64,000 nt of DNA, taken from positions 62,001 through 126,000 of the forward strand of contig NZ_NWVC01000008.1 of NCBI RefSeq assembly GCF_002374855.1, written 5' to 3'. The translations under genes and the position numbers were made by a program. Shown here piece by piece: positions 51,112 through 59,961 of the stretch (position 1 is the stretch's first letter; each line of letters opens with the position of its first letter). The DNA is from Sphingomonas adhaesiva. Its GTDB lineage: Bacteria > Pseudomonadota > Alphaproteobacteria > Sphingomonadales > Sphingomonadaceae. The notes beneath the pieces are model-generated. The model was not told the DNA's origin and ran no database searches. It worked only from the letters and a program-made list of their open reading frames with translations.

Positions 51112-52221
51112 ATGCGCCTGCTGCCGATCGCCGCCATCGCCTCATTCGCCGTCGCCGCCGGCATGCCTGCCGCGGCGCAGACGGCGCCGGGGACGACCGC
51201 ATGGAACGGCGGCCGCCATGGTCTGGCGAACGGCGGCCATTGGAACCGCGGCGACGGGAACGGCAACCGCGCGTGGCGCGCGCCGCGCTGGGGCGGGCAG
51301 ATCGGCGGCCGCTGGTGGGGCGGAATGCGCGCGCCCGGCGGATGGGGTGCGTATCGCCGCCCGGCGCGCGGCTGGGTGCTGCCCGGTTACTGGATCGCGC
51401 CCGGCTGGTCGATCAACGACTGGCAGGCCTATGGCCTGCGTCAGCCGCCCTATGGCTATACCTGGTCGCGCTATTATGACGATGCGGTGCTGATCGACCC
51501 GCGCGGCACCGTGTACGACAGCGTCGGCGGGATCGACTGGGCGCGCGGCGACGACGGATATGGCCAATATGCCGACGGCTATCCCCGGCTTGCCTACCCC
51601 ACGCGCGACGCCGACGGCGGGCTGGGCGGCGCCGCGATCGGTGCGGTGGTCGGCGGGGTCGCGGGCAATGTGATCGCGGGATCGGGGAACCGGCTGGGCG
51701 GGACGTTGCTGGGCGCGGGTGCCGGCGCGCTGGCCGGTATGGCGATCGACCGGGCGGACGGCGCGGGGCGCGTTCCCGTCGCACCGCCGCCGGGGGCCGG
51801 CTATCCCCCTCCCGGCGCAGGCTACCCGCCGCCGCCGCCGCATGGCGGCGGCCCGGGCGCGCCGCCGCCCCCGCCGGTCGTCGCCTATCAGCAGGGCAGC
51901 TATGGCGGCGATTATGCCGGCACCACCTATTCGGGGACGACCTATTACGGGCCGCCGCCGGTCGCCTACCCCGGCTACGCGCCCTATCCTCCGGCGCAGG
52001 TGATCGGGGGCAACGGCACGATCGTCACCACGACCCAGGGCGCGCCGGGCTATGTCGCGGGGGGCTGGTATTATCCGCCCGCCACGATCACCACCGTCAC
52101 CGTCCAGTCCGGCAGCACCGGGCAGACGGTGGAGGACGTCTACGAGGACCGCGTGGTCTACACCGGGCATCGCTACACCAAGGCGCCGCGCCGCTATGCC
52201 AAGGGCCGCTGCCGCTGCTGA
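51112..52221 (+). CDS. RcnB-like secreted protein with glycine-zipper and Pro/Tyr-rich tail
   Basis: 369 aa. Signal peptide (MRLLPIAAIASFAVAAGMPAAAQ), then a Gly/Trp/Arg-rich region leading to a RcnB-type segment (RGWVLPGYWIAPGWSINDWQAYGLRQPPYGYTWSRYYDDAVLIDPRG), then a glycine-zipper pair (GGLGGAAIGAVVGGVAGNVIAG..GGTLLGAGAGALAGMAIDRA), then a Pro/Gly/Tyr-rich tail. RcnB proteins are periplasmic nickel/cobalt homeostasis factors, but many of these domains occur in proteins of unknown role. The start at 51112 fits the signal peptide. Confidence 0.8.
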   Translation: MRLLPIAAIASFAVAAGMPAAAQTAPGTTAWNGGRHGLANGGHWNRGDGNGNRAWRAPRWGGQIGGRWWGGMRAPGGWGAYRRPARGWVLPGYWIAPGWSINDWQAYGLRQPPYGYTWSRYYDDAVLIDPRGTVYDSVGGIDWARGDDGYGQYADGYPRLAYPTRDADGGLGGAAIGAVVGGVAGNVIAGSGNRLGGTLLGAGAGALAGMAIDRADGAGRVPVAPPPGAGYPPPGAGYPPPPPHGGGPGAPPPPPVVAYQQGSYGGDYAGTTYSGTTYYGPPPVAYPGYAPYPPAQVIGGNGTIVTTTQGAPGYVAGGWYYPPATITTVTVQSGSTGQTVEDVYEDRVVYTGHRYTKAPRRYAKGRCRC

Positions 52222-52248
52222 TGCGGCGGCGGGCCTGCCGCCAGCGCC

Positions 52249-52698
52249 TCAGCTGAGCCGGTCGATCGCGGCGGCGTCCAGCCCGCCCGGGACGATCATC
52301 AGCGGCACCGACAGCGTGCCGGCCTCCGCCGCGAAATGGCTGACCAGCGCGCCCGGGGCGCCGGGCGCGGCGCCCAGCACCAGCGCGGCGATGCGCGGAT
52401 TGTCGGCGATCATCTGCCGGATCACCTTCGGCCCGTCGCCCTCGCGCACGGTCAGCGACGGGCGCACCCCCGATTCCTCCAGGATCGTACCCGCCGCGCG
52501 CGCGACCAGCCCCTCCGCATGGTGGCGCTGTTCTTCCTCGATCGTGGCCTGAACCCCGCCGAAGGCGATGAATTCCTGTGGCGGCAGCAGCGCCAGTATC
52601 TCCACCCCGCCGCCCGTCTTCACCGCGCGCCGCGCCGCGAAGCGCAATGCGCTCAGCGCCTCCGGGGTGTCGTCGATCACGGTCAGGTAGATGCGCAT
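52249..52698 (-). CDS. Universal stress protein, UspA family
   Basis: 149 aa. Alpha/beta fold with IYLTVIDDTPEALSALRFAARRA at the N terminus and a nucleotide-binding-like loop LVLGAAPGAPGALVSHFAAEAGTLSVPLMIVPG; the canonical GxxG-x9-GS(T) ATP motif is not clean (GAAPGAPGALVS), so ATP binding is uncertain. Convergent with the RcnB-like gene, 27 bp apart. Confidence 0.85.
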   Translation of the reverse strand: MRIYLTVIDDTPEALSALRFAARRAVKTGGGVEILALLPPQEFIAFGGVQATIEEEQRHHAEGLVARAAGTILEESGVRPSLTVREGDGPKVIRQMIADNPRIAALVLGAAPGAPGALVSHFAAEAGTLSVPLMIVPGGLDAAAIDRLS

Positions 52699-52809
52699 CC
52701 GGGCAGCCTACGCCCCGCCGCGACGCACGCCAAGGGGCAGACGGGCTTGACCGCATAGCGCGTGTCCGCGACAGACGGCGCATTCCCCAGGAGCCTTTCG
52801 AGGATCACG

Positions 52810-54129
52810 ATGCCCATCGAAATCAAGATGCCTGCCCTGTCCCCGACGATGGAGGAGGGCACGCTGGCCAAATGGCTCGTCAAGGAAGGCGACGAGGTGA
52901 AGTCCGGCGACATCATGGCCGAGATCGAGACCGACAAGGCGACGATGGAGTTCGAGGCGGTCGACGAAGGCCGCATCGCCAAGATCATGGTGGCCGAGGG
53001 CACCGACGGCGTGAAGGTGGGCGCGGTGATCGCGCTGCTGGAGGGCGAGGACGAGGAATCGGCGCCGCAGCCCGCCGCGACGAAGGAGGGGGCGCCCGCC
53101 GCTGCCCCCGCCGACGCCGATCACGGCAAGCCCGCCGACGCCGCGGTCGCCAGGGAAGAGAAGCCGGCGACCCCTGCCCCCGCGCCCGCTCCGGCGCCGG
53201 CCGCCGCGCATCAGGATGGCGAGCGCGTGAAGGCCAGCCCGCTGGCGCGCCGCATCGCCGCCGACAAGGGTGTCGACCTGTCCGGCGTCACCGGCTCCGG
53301 CCCGAACGGCCGCATCGTCAAGGCGGACGTGGAGAAGGCGCAGCCGGGCGCCGCCGCGCCGGCCGCCACCGCTGCCGCGGCCCCGGCCGAGGCGCCCGCC
53401 GTCGCCGCTGCGCCGAAGCCCGCGCAGGTGCCGGACATCCCGCACGAGACGACCAAGCTCAGCAACATGCGCAAGACGATCGCGCGCCGCCTGACTGAAT
53501 CGAAGCAGCAGGTGCCGCACATCTACCTGACGGTGGATGTGCAGCTGGACAAGCTGCTGAAGCTGCGCGGCGAATTGAACGCCGGGCTGGAAGCGCGCGG
53601 CGTCAAGCTGTCGGTCAACGACCTGCTCATCAAGGCGCTGGCGGTGTCGCTGATCCAGGTGCCCAAGTGCAACGTGATGTTCACGCCCGACCAGCTGGTC
53701 AGCTTCCACCGTGCCGACATCTCAGTCGCGGTGTCGACGCCCGAAGGCCTCATCACCCCCGTCATCACCGAGGCGGACAGCGCGTCGCTGTCCAGCATCT
53801 CGACGCGGATGAAGGATCTGGCCGCCCGCGCGCGTGACAAAAAGCTGAAGCCGGAGGAATTCACCGGCGGCACCGCATCGCTCAGCAACATGGGCATGTT
53901 CGGGATCAAGCAGTTCGAAGCGGTCATCAACCCGCCGCAGGGCATGATCCTGGCGATCGGCGCGGGCGACAAGCGCCCGTGGGTGATGCCGGACGGCTCG
54001 CTGGGCGTCGCCAGCATCATGAGCGCGACGGGCAGCTTCGATCACCGCGCGATCGACGGCGCGGACGGTGCGCAACTGATGCAGGCGTTCAAGACGCTGG
54101 TCGAAAACCCGCTGTCGATGCTCGCCTGA
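52810..54129 (+). CDS. pdhC: Pyruvate dehydrogenase E2, dihydrolipoamide acetyltransferase
   Basis: 439 aa core subunit. One lipoyl domain with lipoyl Lys43 ([15 protein letters not shown]), an Ala/Pro linker, the peripheral subunit-binding domain ([28 protein letters not shown], about residues 139-175), and the catalytic acetyltransferase domain ending in [19 protein letters not shown], with the His and Asp of the active site. The start at 52810 is the family start ([17 protein letters not shown]); the frame runs further upstream. pdhA/pdhB lie outside the window. Confidence 0.95.
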   Translation: MPIEIKMPALSPTMEEGTLAKWLVKEGDEVKSGDIMAEIETDKATMEFEAVDEGRIAKIMVAEGTDGVKVGAVIALLEGEDEESAPQPAATKEGAPAAAPADADHGKPADAAVAREEKPATPAPAPAPAPAAAHQDGERVKASPLARRIAADKGVDLSGVTGSGPNGRIVKADVEKAQPGAAAPAATAAAAPAEAPAVAAAPKPAQVPDIPHETTKLSNMRKTIARRLTESKQQVPHIYLTVDVQLDKLLKLRGELNAGLEARGVKLSVNDLLIKALAVSLIQVPKCNVMFTPDQLVSFHRADISVAVSTPEGLITPVITEADSASLSSISTRMKDLAARARDKKLKPEEFTGGTASLSNMGMFGIKQFEAVINPPQGMILAIGAGDKRPWVMPDGSLGVASIMSATGSFDHRAIDGADGAQLMQAFKTLVENPLSMLA

Positions 54130-54140
54130 GGCGGGCCGCG

Positions 54141-54353
54141 ATGGCGCAGATGCAGCTCTCCGCCGAAAAGCGCGAGATCGCATGGACCGTGCTGGGCTTC
54201 GGGATCACCGCGCTGGTCTTCCAGGGCGCGGCCTGGAGCTATCCGCAGGGCGCGGATACGATCTGGCTGATCGGCGCGGCCACCCTGGTGGTGGTCGGCG
54301 TACTGGGCGCGCGCGACGTCGGGCGGGTGCAGCGCGGCGGGGGGGCGGCATGA
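54141..54353 (+). CDS. Small two-helix membrane protein between pdhC and a thioesterase
   Basis: 70 aa. Two hydrophobic segments at about residues 13-31 and 37-56, with a charged start (MAQMQLSAEKREIA) and a Gly/Arg tail. It starts 11 bp after pdhC and overlaps the next gene (ATGA), so it belongs to the same transcript. No family recognised. Confidence 0.65.
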   Translation: MAQMQLSAEKREIAWTVLGFGITALVFQGAAWSYPQGADTIWLIGAATLVVVGVLGARDVGRVQRGGGAA

Positions 54354-54742
54354 CCGATGCCGCACTCCCGCCCGAGCGCTCGCCGACGATCCGGGTCAGC
54401 GCAATGCCCGCCGACGCCAATGCCTATGGCGACATTTTCGGCGGGTGGCTGATGAGCCTGATGGATTCGGCCGCGGGGCTGGTCGCCGCGCGCCGGTCAC
54501 GCGGGCGGGCGGTGACGATCGCCACCGACGGGATGCATTTCCACGCCCCCGTCCATGTCGGCGACGAAGTGTCGGTCTATGCGCAGATCGAGAAGATCGG
54601 CCGCACGTCGATGGCGATCCAGGTCGAAAGCTGGGCGCGCGACCGCCATGGCGAGGAATCGCGCAAGGTGACCGAGGCGCGCTTCACCTTCGTCGCGATC
54701 GACGAGAACCGCCGCCCGCGCGACGTACCGCCGGCGGCGTGA
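54350..54742 (+). CDS. Hotdog-fold acyl-CoA thioesterase (YciA-like)
   Basis: 130 aa. MPADANAYGDIFGGWLMSLMDSAAG and MHFHAPVHVGDEVSVYAQIEKIGRTSMAIQVESW are typical of the YciA/BACH hotdog thioesterases that hydrolyse acyl-CoAs. It lies between pdhC and lpd, near acetyl-CoA production, but substrate length is unknown. The start at 54350 is set by the ATGA overlap. Confidence 0.88.
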   Translation: MTDAALPPERSPTIRVSAMPADANAYGDIFGGWLMSLMDSAAGLVAARRSRGRAVTIATDGMHFHAPVHVGDEVSVYAQIEKIGRTSMAIQVESWARDRHGEESRKVTEARFTFVAIDENRRPRDVPPAA

Positions 54743-54819
54743 GCTTTCACCCGGCGCGCGCGACCCGCGCCGCGCCGGTTATGCGATGACACACAGGGCT
54801 GCGGCCCGGGAGTTTTGAA

Positions 54820-56214
54820 ATGGCTGACACCTACGACCTGATCGTGCTCGGCTCCGGCCCCGGCGGCTATGTCGCCGCGATCCGCGCGAGCCAGCTGGGC
54901 CTGAAGACCGCGATCGTCGAGCGCGAGCGGCTGGGCGGCATCTGCCTGAACTGGGGGTGCATCCCGACCAAGGCGCTGCTGCGCACGTCGGAGGTCTATC
55001 ACTATATGACCCATGCCGCCGACTACGGGCTGAAGGCGGACAATGTCGGCTTCGACCTCACCAAGATCGTCGAGCGCAGCCGCAAGGTCGCCGGAACGCT
55101 GAACGCCGGCGTCAAGGGGCTGATGAAGAAGAACAAGGTCACGGTGGTCGAAGGGTTCGGCAGCCTGGCCGGCAAGGGCAAGCTGTCCGTCAGGCAGGGC
55201 GACAAGACCGTCGAGCTTTCGGCCAAGCACATCCTGATCGCCACCGGCGCGCGCGCGCGCGACCTGCCGTTCGCCAAGGCCGACGGCAAGCGCATCTGGA
55301 CGTACCGCCACGCGATGGTGCCCGAGGTGATGCCGACCAAGCTGCTGGTGATCGGATCGGGCGCGATCGGGGTGGAGTTCGCCAGCTTCTACAACGACAT
55401 GGGCACCGATGTGACGATCGTCGAGATGCTGCCGCGGATCCTGCCCGTCGAGGACGAGGAGGTCAGCGCCTTCATGGAGAAGCGCCTGACCAAGGACGGC
55501 ATCAAGATCGTCACCGGCGCTGCGCTGGAGAAGATCGACAGCGGCGCCAATGCGGTGAAGGCGACGATCAAGGGCAAGGACGGCAAGAGCACGACCGAGG
55601 AATACAGCCACGTCATCGTCGCGATCGGCATCGTGCCGAACACCGAGGAGATCGGGCTCGAGACGCTGGGCGTCGCCACCGAGCGCGGGCATATCAAGGT
55701 CGACGGTTTCGGGCGCACCAACGTCGAGGGCATCTATGCGATCGGCGACGTCACCGGCGCGCCGTGGCTGGCGCACAAGGCGAGCCACGAAGGCATCGTG
55801 TGCATCGAGAAGATCGCCGGCCAGAACCCCCATCCGTTCGAGACGTGGAACATCCCCGGCTGCACCTACAGCCGCCCGCAGGTCGCCAGCGTCGGCCTGA
55901 CCGAGGCGAAGGCCAAGGAGCAGGGCCGCGACGTCAAGGTCGGCAAATTCCCGTTCATCGGCAACGGCAAGGCGATCGCGCTGGGCGAGGCGGACGGTTT
56001 CGTGAAGACCGTGTTCGATGCGAAGACCGGCGAATTGCTGGGCGCGCACATGGTCGGCGCGGAAGTGACCGAGTTGATCCAGGGCTATGTCGTCGCGCGC
56101 CAGCTGGAGACGACCGAACATGAGCTGATGGAGACGGTGTTCGCGCACCCGACGCTCAGCGAGATGATGCACGAAAGCGTGCTGGGCGCCTACGGCCGCG
56201 CGCTGCACATCTGA
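54820..56214 (+). CDS. lpd: Dihydrolipoamide dehydrogenase (E3)
   Basis: 464 aa flavoprotein re-oxidising the lipoyl group of PdhC. FAD motif GSGPGGYVAAI, redox disulfide Cys42/Cys47 in GGICLNWGCIPTK, NAD motif VIGSGAIGVEFASFYNDMG, and the C-terminal His-Glu pair in HPTLSEMMHE. Gene order pdhC-small gene-thioesterase-lpd; the E3 may also serve 2-oxoglutarate dehydrogenase. Confidence 0.97.
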   Translation: MADTYDLIVLGSGPGGYVAAIRASQLGLKTAIVERERLGGICLNWGCIPTKALLRTSEVYHYMTHAADYGLKADNVGFDLTKIVERSRKVAGTLNAGVKGLMKKNKVTVVEGFGSLAGKGKLSVRQGDKTVELSAKHILIATGARARDLPFAKADGKRIWTYRHAMVPEVMPTKLLVIGSGAIGVEFASFYNDMGTDVTIVEMLPRILPVEDEEVSAFMEKRLTKDGIKIVTGAALEKIDSGANAVKATIKGKDGKSTTEEYSHVIVAIGIVPNTEEIGLETLGVATERGHIKVDGFGRTNVEGIYAIGDVTGAPWLAHKASHEGIVCIEKIAGQNPHPFETWNIPGCTYSRPQVASVGLTEAKAKEQGRDVKVGKFPFIGNGKAIALGEADGFVKTVFDAKTGELLGAHMVGAEVTELIQGYVVARQLETTEHELMETVFAHPTLSEMMHESVLGAYGRALHI

Positions 56215-56259
56215 CGCGGCGGCGGCGGCGGGGGTGCCGCATCGGGGGGACGGCAAGCG

Positions 56260-57705
56260 ATGACGCGGGTTCTTCGGACGGCGGGCGGCGGTGCGGCGGC
56301 CCCCGCCGCTGCCGCCGCCGCGCTGTTCGCGGCATCGCTGGCGGTGTTCTGGCCGGGAATCGTCGAATATGACGTCCTGCGCCAGTACGAACAGATCGTC
56401 GCGGGGCGGCTGGACGACTGGCATCCCCCGGCGCTGGCGCGATTGTGGGAAGCGACGCTGGCGTGGCGCCACGACCTGGCGCCGCTGCTGGCGCTGCAGC
56501 TCGCGCTCTACTGGCTGGCGATCGGGCTGATCGCCACGGCGCTCGCCCGGCGCGGACGCGCGCGCGCCGGCTGGGCGACGCTGGCGGTGGCGGCGCTGCC
56601 GCCTTTCCTGGGGTGGCAGGGCGTCGTCGTGAAGGACACGCAGTTCGTCGGCGCGACGCTGGCCGCGGTCGGGCTGACCGCGTTCTGGCGGCTGCGGGGG
56701 CGCGCGGTGCCGTGGGGCGCGGGCATCGCCGCGGCGGTGCTGCTGGCCTATGCCATGCTGCTGCGCGCCAATGCGGTGTTCGCGCTGGCGCCGCTGATCG
56801 CCATGCTGCTGCCGCTGCCAAGGATGCGCCATCGCGCGATCGCCGGGGTGCTGATCCTTGCGGCCGGGCTGGCGCTGTCGGGGCCGGTCAACCGCCACCT
56901 GCTGGGCGCGACGCGGCCGAGCGGGGTGCAGAAGACGCAACCCTTCTACGATCTGGCCGGCATTGCGGTGCGCACCGGCGGCAACGACGGTACCGGGCTG
57001 TCGGCGCAAGCCGCGCGCGTGATGGCGGCGCGGCATTGCGTGTCGCCGCTGTTCTGGGATTCGATCGGCGACGACGCGCACTGCGGCCCGGTGACCCGCC
57101 GGTTGTGGGGGCAGCCGCCCGCCACGCTCTATCCGCGGCTGGCGATCAGCGCGGCGCGCCATCCGCTGGCGTATCTGTCGCATCGCGCCGCCCATTGGAA
57201 CATGACCGAGCGGTGGATCGTGCCCGCGCACCTGCCCTTCGCCGATCCCCCCGCCTGGGGCGAGCCGAACGCGGTCGGCCTGCCCACCGCCGGGGGCGCG
57301 GCGATGCATCGCTGGCAGGCGATCGCGGCATGGCTGGTGGAAACCCCGCTGGGCTGGCCGATCGCGTGGCTGGCGCTGGCCGCCGGGCTGGCGTGGACGG
57401 CATGGCGGCGCCCCGCCGCCCCGGCGCGCGATCTGGCAGCGGCGCTGCTGGCGTCGGCGATCGCGCTGGAGGCCAGCTTCGTCGCGGTCTCGATCGCGTC
57501 CGACCTGCGCTACCACCTGTGGCCGATGATCGCGACCGCGCTGGCGGGGGTGCTGCTGGCGGACCGGGCGGTGCCGCGGCGCGCCTTCGTGCCGCTGGCG
57601 GTGGTCGTCGTCACCGCCACGCTGGCGCGGCTGGCGCTGCCCACCCCGCCGCAGGATTATGCCGCGCTGATCGGCTGGTGGCCGGGCGCGATCGCGCTGC
57701 AATAA
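56260..57705 (+). CDS. Polytopic membrane protein, possibly GT-C type glycosyltransferase
   Basis: 481 aa with about ten hydrophobic segments. A loop after the first helix contains EYDVLRQYEQIVAGRLDDWHPP, with acidic residues placed as in GT-C type transferases, and a later large loop (about 215-330) without helices. No family can be named with confidence. It is 45 bp after lpd and may share its transcript, but the function appears unrelated. Confidence 0.6.
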   Translation: MTRVLRTAGGGAAAPAAAAAALFAASLAVFWPGIVEYDVLRQYEQIVAGRLDDWHPPALARLWEATLAWRHDLAPLLALQLALYWLAIGLIATALARRGRARAGWATLAVAALPPFLGWQGVVVKDTQFVGATLAAVGLTAFWRLRGRAVPWGAGIAAAVLLAYAMLLRANAVFALAPLIAMLLPLPRMRHRAIAGVLILAAGLALSGPVNRHLLGATRPSGVQKTQPFYDLAGIAVRTGGNDGTGLSAQAARVMAARHCVSPLFWDSIGDDAHCGPVTRRLWGQPPATLYPRLAISAARHPLAYLSHRAAHWNMTERWIVPAHLPFADPPAWGEPNAVGLPTAGGAAMHRWQAIAAWLVETPLGWPIAWLALAAGLAWTAWRRPAAPARDLAAALLASAIALEASFVAVSIASDLRYHLWPMIATALAGVLLADRAVPRRAFVPLAVVVVTATLARLALPTPPQDYAALIGWWPGAIALQ

Positions 57706-57780
57706 CCCGCGCCGCTGCGCGCGTCCTTTTGCGATGATGTGCGTTGTGCCGCGCATGAAACGATCCGCCCGCCCCGCGGC

Positions 57781-58914
57781 ATGAACCGCCTGGCCCCCGA
57801 CGATTCGGATGCGCGCTTCCTGCGCCGGGTCCTGTGGCTGATCGTCATCGTCGCGGTCGTCGCCGCGCTGTACCTGGCGCAGCATCTGCTGATCCTCGCG
57901 TTCGGGTCGATCCTGATCGCGATCGTCATCCACGCGCTGGCGGACCTGTACGAAAACCACGCGCGCCTTCCCAAGCGCCCGGCGCTGATCGCCGCGATCC
58001 TGTCGGTGTTGGGGTTCATCGCGCTGATGGTGTGGCTGTTCGGCGTCGAATTCCGCGCGCAGGTGAACACGCTGGTCGTCGCGCTGCCGGGCCTGATCGA
58101 CCAACTGGACGATTATCTATCGCAAAGCCCGGTGGGCGCCAAGGTGGTCGATGCGGTGCGCGCCGCCTTCGCCGGCAGCCGCGTGGCGCAGGACATCGGC
58201 CAGATCGTGCGCGGCGCGGGGCAGCTGTTCCTCAATTCGTTCATCGTGCTGTTCGGTGCGATCTTCTTCGCGGTCGACCCCAAGGTGTACGAACGCGGCT
58301 TCCTGCTGCTGATCCCGCCGTCGAAGCGTGCCGCGGTGGAGGATGCGCTGGGCGACGTCGGCTCCACGCTGCTGCTGTGGCTGCGCGCGCAGCTGATCCA
58401 GATGACCGCGATGGGCACGATGGTGGGCATCGGCCTGTGGATCGCGGGGGTGCCGTCCGCCGCGCTGCTGGGGTTGCTGACGGGGATATCGGAGTTCATT
58501 CCCTATGTCGGCCCGCTCGCCGCGATGCTGCCCGCGCTGGGGCTGGCCGCGACCGCGGGGACGGAACCGCTGCTGGGCGCGCTGGCGACGTTCGCGCTGG
58601 TGCGCATCGTGCAGACCAACCTGGTCACCCCCTATGTCACCGGGCGGGTGATCGCGATCCCGCCCGCGCTCAGCCTGTTCGCGATCATCGGCACGGGCGC
58701 GGTGTTCGGCGTGTTCGGGCTGTTTTTCTCCGGCGGAATCCTGGTCGTTACCTACACATTGGTGCGCAGCCTGTACCTGCGCGAGGTACTGGGCGAGGAC
58801 ATCCCGCCCACCCGCGAACGCCGCCTGTTCACCGCCAAGGGCACCCCGCGGGATGCGCCGGCCAAAGAACTCAAATCAGATTCGGGTGACGACTCGCCGG
58901 AATCATTGGCTTAA
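57781..58914 (+). CDS. AI-2E family transporter
   Basis: 377 aa with about seven to eight membrane helices. [20 protein letters not shown] and [32 protein letters not shown] are the diagnostic segments of this family (TqsA/YdiK/PerM). Substrate uncertain; members move signal molecules, sodium/proton or others. The ATG at 57781 fits; the frame opens at 57739. Its C-terminal Asp/Ser codons hold three GANTC sites and its stop codon lies inside the CtrA box of the next gene. Confidence 0.93.
   Translation: MNRLAPDDSDARFLRRVLWLIVIVAVVAALYLAQHLLILAFGSILIAIVIHALADLYENHARLPKRPALIAAILSVLGFIALMVWLFGVEFRAQVNTLVVALPGLIDQLDDYLSQSPVGAKVVDAVRAAFAGSRVAQDIGQIVRGAGQLFLNSFIVLFGAIFFAVDPKVYERGFLLLIPPSKRAAVEDALGDVGSTLLLWLRAQLIQMTAMGTMVGIGLWIAGVPSAALLGLLTGISEFIPYVGPLAAMLPALGLAATAGTEPLLGALATFALVRIVQTNLVTPYVTGRVIAIPPALSLFAIIGTGAVFGVFGLFFSGGILVVTYTLVRSLYLREVLGEDIPPTRERRLFTAKGTPRDAPAKELKSDSGDDSPESLA
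58879..58904. promoter_or_regulatory. Cluster of three GANTC sites before ctrA
   Basis: GATTC at 58879-58883, GACTC at 58891-58895 and GAATC at 58900-58904 lie within 26 bp. GANTC is the target of the cell-cycle methylase CcrM in alphaproteobacteria, and hemimethylation controls the ctrA P1 promoter in Caulobacter. Here they sit in the 3' end of the AI-2E transporter gene, directly before the CtrA box. Confidence 0.6.
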
Positions 58915-58925
58915 GTCGAAATTAA
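58911..58925. promoter_or_regulatory. CtrA-binding site TTAA-N7-TTAA before ctrA
   Basis: TTAAGTCGAAATTAA is a perfect full CtrA box, followed by CC as in strong sites. It overlaps the stop codon of the AI-2E gene and lies 93 bp before the ctrA ATG, consistent with autoregulation. Confidence 0.75.
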
Positions 58926-59017
58926 CCTTTTGCGTTCAGAAGCGGTTTGGTAAATGGATATCTGGTGAGGCGGGCCGACAGGGTGGTGCCGCGCTTGCGA
59001 ACCGGGGGACTGCACCT

Positions 59018-59713
59018 ATGCGCGTTCTGCTGATCGAGGACGAGCCGACCACCGCCAAGGCTATCGAGCTGATGCTCTCGACCGAAGGGTTCAACGTCTA
59101 TTCGACGGACCTGGGCGAGGAAGGCCTCGATCTGGGCAAGCTGTACGATTACGACATCATCCTGCTCGACCTCAACCTGCCGGACATGCACGGCTATGAC
59201 GTGCTCAAGAAGCTGCGCGTCGCACGCGTGCAGACCCCGGTGCTGATCCTGTCGGGCATCAACGAGATGGATTCGAAGGTCCGCAGCTTCGGCTTCGGCG
59301 CCGACGATTACGTGACCAAGCCGTTCCACCGCGAAGAACTGATCGCGCGCATCCACGCCGTGGTCCGCCGTTCGAAGGGCCATTCGCAGTCGGTCATCAA
59401 GACCGGCAAGCTGTCGGTCAACCTGGACGCCAAGACGGTCGAGGTCGACGGCGCGCGCGTGCACCTGACCGGCAAGGAATATGCGATGCTGGAGCTGCTG
59501 TCGCTGCGCAAGGGCACCACGCTGACCAAGGAAATGTTCCTCAACCACCTGTACGGCGGGATGGACGAGCCGGAACTGAAGATCATCGACGTCTTCATCT
59601 GCAAGCTGCGCAAGAAGCTGAGCACGGCCTGCGAGGGCGAAAACTACATCGAGACCGTGTGGGGCCGCGGCTACGTGCTGCGCGAGCCGGAAGAGATCGT
59701 CGCCGTCGCCTGA
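59018..59713 (+). CDS. ctrA: Cell-cycle response regulator CtrA
   Basis: 231 aa OmpR-type regulator. Receiver domain with phosphoacceptor Asp51 ([15 protein letters not shown]), the switch region VLILSG and Lys in [11 protein letters not shown], and a C-terminal winged helix ([54 protein letters not shown], in parts), all as in CtrA. The C terminus ends EEIVAVA and so does not show the Ala-Ala ClpXP degron of Caulobacter exactly, though VA is similar. The family N terminus [10 protein letters not shown] fixes the start. Confidence 0.97.
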   Translation: MRVLLIEDEPTTAKAIELMLSTEGFNVYSTDLGEEGLDLGKLYDYDIILLDLNLPDMHGYDVLKKLRVARVQTPVLILSGINEMDSKVRSFGFGADDYVTKPFHREELIARIHAVVRRSKGHSQSVIKTGKLSVNLDAKTVEVDGARVHLTGKEYAMLELLSLRKGTTLTKEMFLNHLYGGMDEPELKIIDVFICKLRKKLSTACEGENYIETVWGRGYVLREPEEIVAVA

Positions 59714-59752
59714 CGCGACCACCGTTTTCCCCCGGCGTGTCCGGGGAACAGG

Positions 59753-59789
59753 AAAGGCCGCGGCACCGGGGGGCGCCGCGGCCTTTTTT
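59753..59789 (+). terminator. Rho-independent terminator after ctrA
   Basis: GGCCGCGGC, a 10-nt loop, GCCGCGGCC (9-bp stem) then six T at 59784-59789. It lies about 40 bp after the ctrA stop. Confidence 0.88.
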
Positions 59790-59961
59790 GTGCCCGCCGA
59801 TGTGGCCCCGGCGCATCACCGACGCGCGATTCGCCGCGCCGGGGCGATCGGCGCGCGGCAGCGCGATGGTCCGTTACGAAACCGCAACCGAACCGTCATC
59901 GCCCTGACCCGAAACATCGGCACCGGCGCCCCCGAACCTGTTCCGGGGGAAACATAAGATA

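Noticed and set aside
54577..58104. Open frame of 1175 codons on the minus strand opposite lpd and its neighbours
   Set aside because: Lies antisense to lpd and two membrane-protein genes and has Arg/Gln-rich low complexity; a GC-driven shadow despite its length.
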